Source: Ruminococcus sp. UBA3286 (lineage in GTDB: Bacteria > Bacillota > Clostridia > Oscillospirales > Ruminococcaceae). From it: a stretch of DNA of 27,105 nucleotides. Location: positions 21,421-48,525 of the forward strand of contig DETO01000012.1 of NCBI GenBank assembly GCA_002362135.1, written 5' to 3'. Position numbers and translations under genes: made by a program. Below, in pieces: positions 24,380 through 27,105 of the stretch; within the stretch, counting starts at the first letter, position 1; each line of letters begins with the position of its first letter. Under the pieces are notes generated by a model, which saw only the letters and a program-made list of their open reading frames with translations, was not told where the DNA came from and did no database searches.

Positions 24380-26308
24380 TTACCGTTTACTGCCTACCGC
24401 ATTTTCACGGTAGCTTTCCAGCTGCCTTTCAAGATACGAAACTTCGCCTTGCGGAGCTTTTTCCTCGTTGGGATTTTCCCTAATATAATTTGCTATCAGC
24501 GAACAGAAACGCTCGCCGTATTTTTCGGCCTTTCGCGTTCCGACGCCCGAAACCTCGTAAAATCCGTTAATATCAACGGGAAGTTTTCGGCACATATCCC
24601 TGAGAGCCGCATCGGAAAATACGATATACGCAGGAACGCTTTCTTCCGCGGCAATAGCCGAACGGAGTTCGCGGAGTTTCTGGAAAAGTCCGCTTTCCGC
24701 GTAATATTGGTTTTCCGCTTCTTTCTTGGAATTCTTCTCCTTTTTGGGCAATGCTTTGGGAATCTTCATTTCGATCTTTGTATTGCCTTTCAGAATATCA
24801 GCGGATTTTGCCGAAAGACGCAATACAGGGTATTCGCTGTCAGTCAGCAGCAGATATTCATTCTGAATCAGCCAGTCGATTTCAGAACGAATTACGCGAA
24901 TAAGCGTATCTGACATTATCCCATAGGTTGAAAGCGTATCGAGTCCGAGATTGATAAGCTTTTCATTTTTGCTTCCCTTTAAAATATCGGCGATCATGGA
25001 TTTTCCGTAATCCCTGCCCTTTTGATGAACTCGGTAAACGCACGAAATTATCTTCTGAGCGTCGATAGTGATGTCGGTCAGTTCAAATTCGCCTGTGCAG
25101 CATGAGCAGTTTCCGCATTGAGCATAGGAATTTTCGCCGAAATACCTGAGCATGAAGCTTCTTAGGCAATCGGAAGTCGTGCAGTAATACGTCATAAATT
25201 TAAGCCGTTCCATATCCTTGCGGCGAACTTCCTCAAGCTGTTCTGCTGAAAGTTCAGTATTAAGATCGCGGTTATTGTCGATGAGAAATTGATTTGTGCG
25301 CACGTCCTGACCGTTATAAAGCAGAATACAATCGGCAGGCTCGCCGTCTCGTCCGGCTCTGCCGGCTTCCTGATAGTAACTTTCAATATTTTTCGGCATA
25401 TTATAATGTATCACAAAACCTACGTTTGATTTATCAATGCCCATTCCAAAAGCGTTTGTCGCAACCATTATCTGCTTGCGGTCATATATGAAATCCTCCT
25501 GATTTTTATTGCGCTCTTCCTGCGAAAGTCCGGCGTGATAACGCGTAGCCGAAAATCCGTCTTCGTTAAGTTTTTCGCAGACTTCCTCGACGCCTTTCCG
25601 CGAAAGACAATAAACAATTCCCGATTTATCACCGTATTTTTTCAGAAGTTCAGTCAGCTTTATGTACTTGTTATTAGGCTTTATCACGCCGAAATAAAGA
25701 TTTTTTCTGTCAAATCCCGTAGTAAGCGTGAATGGGTCGGCAAGTTTCAGAATATCGGCGATATCATTTTTGACCGACTTTGTGGCGGTAGCGGTAAATG
25801 CGCTGATTATCGGGCGATACGAGAGTTTGTCGATGAATTCGACGATGCGCAGGTAGCTCGGTCTGAAATCCTGTCCCCATTGTGAAACGCAATGAGCCTC
25901 ATCGACGGTTATCATGGAGATTTTTACATTTTCGGCAAAATTAAGGAATTCTTCTGTATCAAGTCTTTCGGGAGCAGCATATATTATTTTGTATTCATTA
26001 TTATTTGCGCGGCGGAAAAATTCATGGTATTCCTGAATTCCGAGTGAGCTGTTTATACAGGCGGCGTTTATTCCGGATTCCGTAAGCGAACTTACCTGAT
26101 CTTTCATAAGGGAGATAAGGGGCGAAATTACAAGGGTTATACCGTCCAGAAGCATGGCGGGGATTTGATAGCAGAGGGATTTTCCTGCGCCCGTAGGCAT
26201 AATTCCCAGCACGTCTCTGCCGCTTAGAATGTTGTCGATTATCTCTTCCTGTCCGTTTCTGAATTTTTCATGGCCGAAAAATTCTCTTAGTATATCATAT
26301 TTATCCAT
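24380..26308 (-). CDS. recQ: ATP-dependent DNA helicase RecQ
   Basis: 3'-5' DNA helicase for recombination and replication repair. I start at the ATG at 26308 (642 residues; MDKYDILREFFGHEKFRNGQ), which matches the family N-terminus. An upstream in-frame ATG at 26419 would add 37 non-family residues and overlap yunB. Helicase motif I is PTGAGKS (38-44), motif II DEAH (136-139), and motif VI QEAGRAGRDG (313-322). The RQC zinc cysteines are Cys376, Cys381, Cys398 and Cys401, with Cys403/404 adjacent. A winged-helix region and a C-terminal HRDC domain (about 555-630) follow. This is the full RecQ layout. It is the only - strand gene and has its own promoter. Confidence 0.95.
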   Translation of the reverse strand: MDKYDILREFFGHEKFRNGQEEIIDNILSGRDVLGIMPTGAGKSLCYQIPAMLLDGITLVISPLISLMKDQVSSLTESGINAACINSSLGIQEYHEFFRRANNNEYKIIYAAPERLDTEEFLNFAENVKISMITVDEAHCVSQWGQDFRPSYLRIVEFIDKLSYRPIISAFTATATKSVKNDIADILKLADPFTLTTGFDRKNLYFGVIKPNNKYIKLTELLKKYGDKSGIVYCLSRKGVEEVCEKLNEDGFSATRYHAGLSQEERNKNQEDFIYDRKQIMVATNAFGMGIDKSNVGFVIHYNMPKNIESYYQEAGRAGRDGEPADCILLYNGQDVRTNQFLIDNNRDLNTELSAEQLEEVRRKDMERLKFMTYYCTTSDCLRSFMLRYFGENSYAQCGNCSCCTGEFELTDITIDAQKIISCVYRVHQKGRDYGKSMIADILKGSKNEKLINLGLDTLSTYGIMSDTLIRVIRSEIDWLIQNEYLLLTDSEYPVLRLSAKSADILKGNTKIEMKIPKALPKKEKNSKKEAENQYYAESGLFQKLRELRSAIAAEESVPAYIVFSDAALRDMCRKLPVDINGFYEVSGVGTRKAEKYGERFCSLIANYIRENPNEEKAPQGEVSYLERQLESYRENAVGSKR

Positions 26309-26336
26309 ATAGATCAGCTCGCTTTCCAATATTATT

Positions 26337-26365
26337 ATTTTACCATATTTAAATACATATTGCAA
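26337..26365 (-). promoter_or_regulatory. Probable SigA promoter for recQ
   Basis: Read on the - strand, TTGCAA (26360-26365) and TAAAAT (26337-26342) are 17 bases apart. This places a start point near 26330 and a leader of about 20 bases before the recQ ATG. The -35 match is 4 of 6 and the -10 match 5 of 6. A clear promoter for the divergent yunB was not found in the same gap. Confidence 0.6.
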
Positions 26366-26404
26366 GTGGGAATTGATTTCTTGAATTCGAAGAGGGGCGA
26401 TAAA

Positions 26405-27037
26405 GTGAAACGACATCATAAGCGCAGAAGAAAAAATTTAATAAAACCGCTGATAATTATCGTTGCAGTAATTGTCACGGCGGCTTTCCTGATTCGTCTG
26501 GAATTTTCCGTGCGGCAGTCGGCTGAAATACAGGCTGAAAATGCCGCGAGATTGGCTGCTGATCGGATAATTGCCGAATCGGTATCGGATATTATCGAAA
26601 AAAATGAGTATACATACAGCGATTTTGCGGCGGTTTTATACGACGAAAACGGCAGGGCGTCTTCGGTTGAAGCGCTGACGGTAAATATAAATCGTGTGCA
26701 GGCGGAGCTTTCGGAGGAAATAAACAGGCGTTTTGCTGAAAATTCCGACGCAGATGCAAAAATTGCCATGGGTTCGCTCAGCGGTTCTTATCTTCTTTCG
26801 GGACGCGGTCCAATGATCAGCATTCGGGTATGTCCCGTTGGAAAGGCAAGCGTTTCGCTGAAAAGTACTTTCGATTCCGCAGGTATAAATCAGACGCGTC
26901 ATAGGATTTATGCCGAAATTTCCATGGAATTGATTTCTTCGCTTCCTATCTACAGCTTCGAGACTACGGAGAATTTTGAATTGTTGATAGCCGAAACGAT
27001 AATAGTCGGTGACGTACCCGATTTTTCGCATTTATAA
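26405..27037 (+). CDS. yunB: Sporulation protein YunB
   Basis: Membrane-anchored protein of the YunB family, expressed in the mother cell and needed for efficient sporulation in Bacillus; its biochemical role is unknown. I choose GTG 26405 (210 residues), which has AGAGGGG about 9 bases upstream. A TTG further upstream would add residues without family match. A basic N-terminus (KRHHKRRRKN) precedes one transmembrane helix at about 12-30. The hallmark region GPMISIRVCPVGKASV, then STFDSAGINQTRHRIY, is clear near the C-terminus. It is divergent from recQ. Its presence suggests the organism, or its ancestor, could sporulate. Confidence 0.88.
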   Translation: MKRHHKRRRKNLIKPLIIIVAVIVTAAFLIRLEFSVRQSAEIQAENAARLAADRIIAESVSDIIEKNEYTYSDFAAVLYDENGRASSVEALTVNINRVQAELSEEINRRFAENSDADAKIAMGSLSGSYLLSGRGPMISIRVCPVGKASVSLKSTFDSAGINQTRHRIYAEISMELISSLPIYSFETTENFELLIAETIIVGDVPDFSHL

Positions 27038-27058
27038 TCATGCAAATCAATTTTACTT

Positions 27059-27096
27059 GTGCGGCATTATGCAGGGGGACTCTGTCCCATACGCAC
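27059..27096 (+). repeat. Nested palindrome at right window edge
   Basis: The outer arms GTGCG (27059-27063) and CGCAC (27092-27096) enclose a tight hairpin GGGAC-TCT-GTCCC (27076-27080 with 27084-27088). It lies 21 bases after the yunB stop and may be its terminator or part of a dispersed repeat. The GGGAC-T-GTCC core resembles the hairpin at 12536-12566. The element may continue past the window end. Confidence 0.45.
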
Positions 27097-27105
27097 TAAC
27101 CTATA

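Noticed and set aside
26360..26404. TTG start for yunB at 26360
   Set aside because: It coincides with the -35 of the recQ promoter and has no SD. GTG 26405 has AGAGGGG at good spacing.
26309..26419. RecQ with 37 extra N-terminal residues from the ATG at 26419
   Set aside because: It would overlap yunB and span the probable recQ promoter. The family sequence starts at the ATG at 26308.

Overview
The window is a dense stretch of chromosome, with 26 protein genes in 27.1 kb. All but one lie on the + strand and many overlap by 1 to 20 bases. Purine-rich Shine-Dalgarno sites (GGAGG types), a vegetative SigA-like promoter, a sporulation-type yunB and the order xseA-xseB-ispA-dxs-tlyA-nadK-argR-recN point to a Firmicute of class Clostridia. 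A Ruminococcus-like member of the Oscillospirales is my inference, not something the sequence proves. By eye the G+C content is in the high forties, except for one clearly AT-rich gene at 23900-24283. There are no rRNA, tRNA, CRISPR or insertion-sequence signals, and no gene-free stretch exceeds 300 bases.

Region 1 (1-8464) is the conserved Clostridia/Bacilli housekeeping block: exonuclease VII (xseA partial, xseB), the isoprenoid genes ispA and dxs, the S4/FtsJ methyltransferase tlyA, NAD kinase, the arginine repressor, recN and a histidine-phosphatase-family enzyme. In many relatives recN is followed by spoIVB and spo0A; here it is not. Region 2 (8467-12526) holds a cytoplasmic GH42 beta-galactosidase, D-aminoacyl-tRNA deacylase, and a class B penicillin-binding protein whose ribosome-binding site lies inside a terminator-like hairpin.

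Region 3 (12527-16333) starts with a terminator-like hairpin and a near-consensus promoter. It carries alaS, a HIT-family hydrolase and an Apt-like phosphoribosyltransferase, with a 13-bp perfect palindrome between alaS and the HIT gene. Region 4 (16351-24283) looks like one long operon: comEC, holA, rnmV, an AlgI-like MBOAT protein, a DHHW/AlgX-like protein, a short-chain dehydrogenase, a small membrane protein and an AT-rich orphan gene. It ends at a strong bidirectional terminator. Region 5 (24380-27105) has recQ on the - strand with its own promoter, divergent from yunB.

The most unusual content is in region 4. The MBOAT protein has lost both signature histidines (RWH is RWN, WHG is WYG). 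Its partner has lost the DHHW histidines (DSKW) and the nucleophile serine (GDSF is GDDF). Together they look like a co-operonic pair of pseudoenzymes derived from a cell-surface O-acetylation system. ComEC in the same operon also has a C-terminal domain without the metal-binding histidine/aspartate motif. Other leads are a structured, SD-poor leader before dxs, the terminator/RBS overlap before the PBP, and a set of palindromic intergenic elements.
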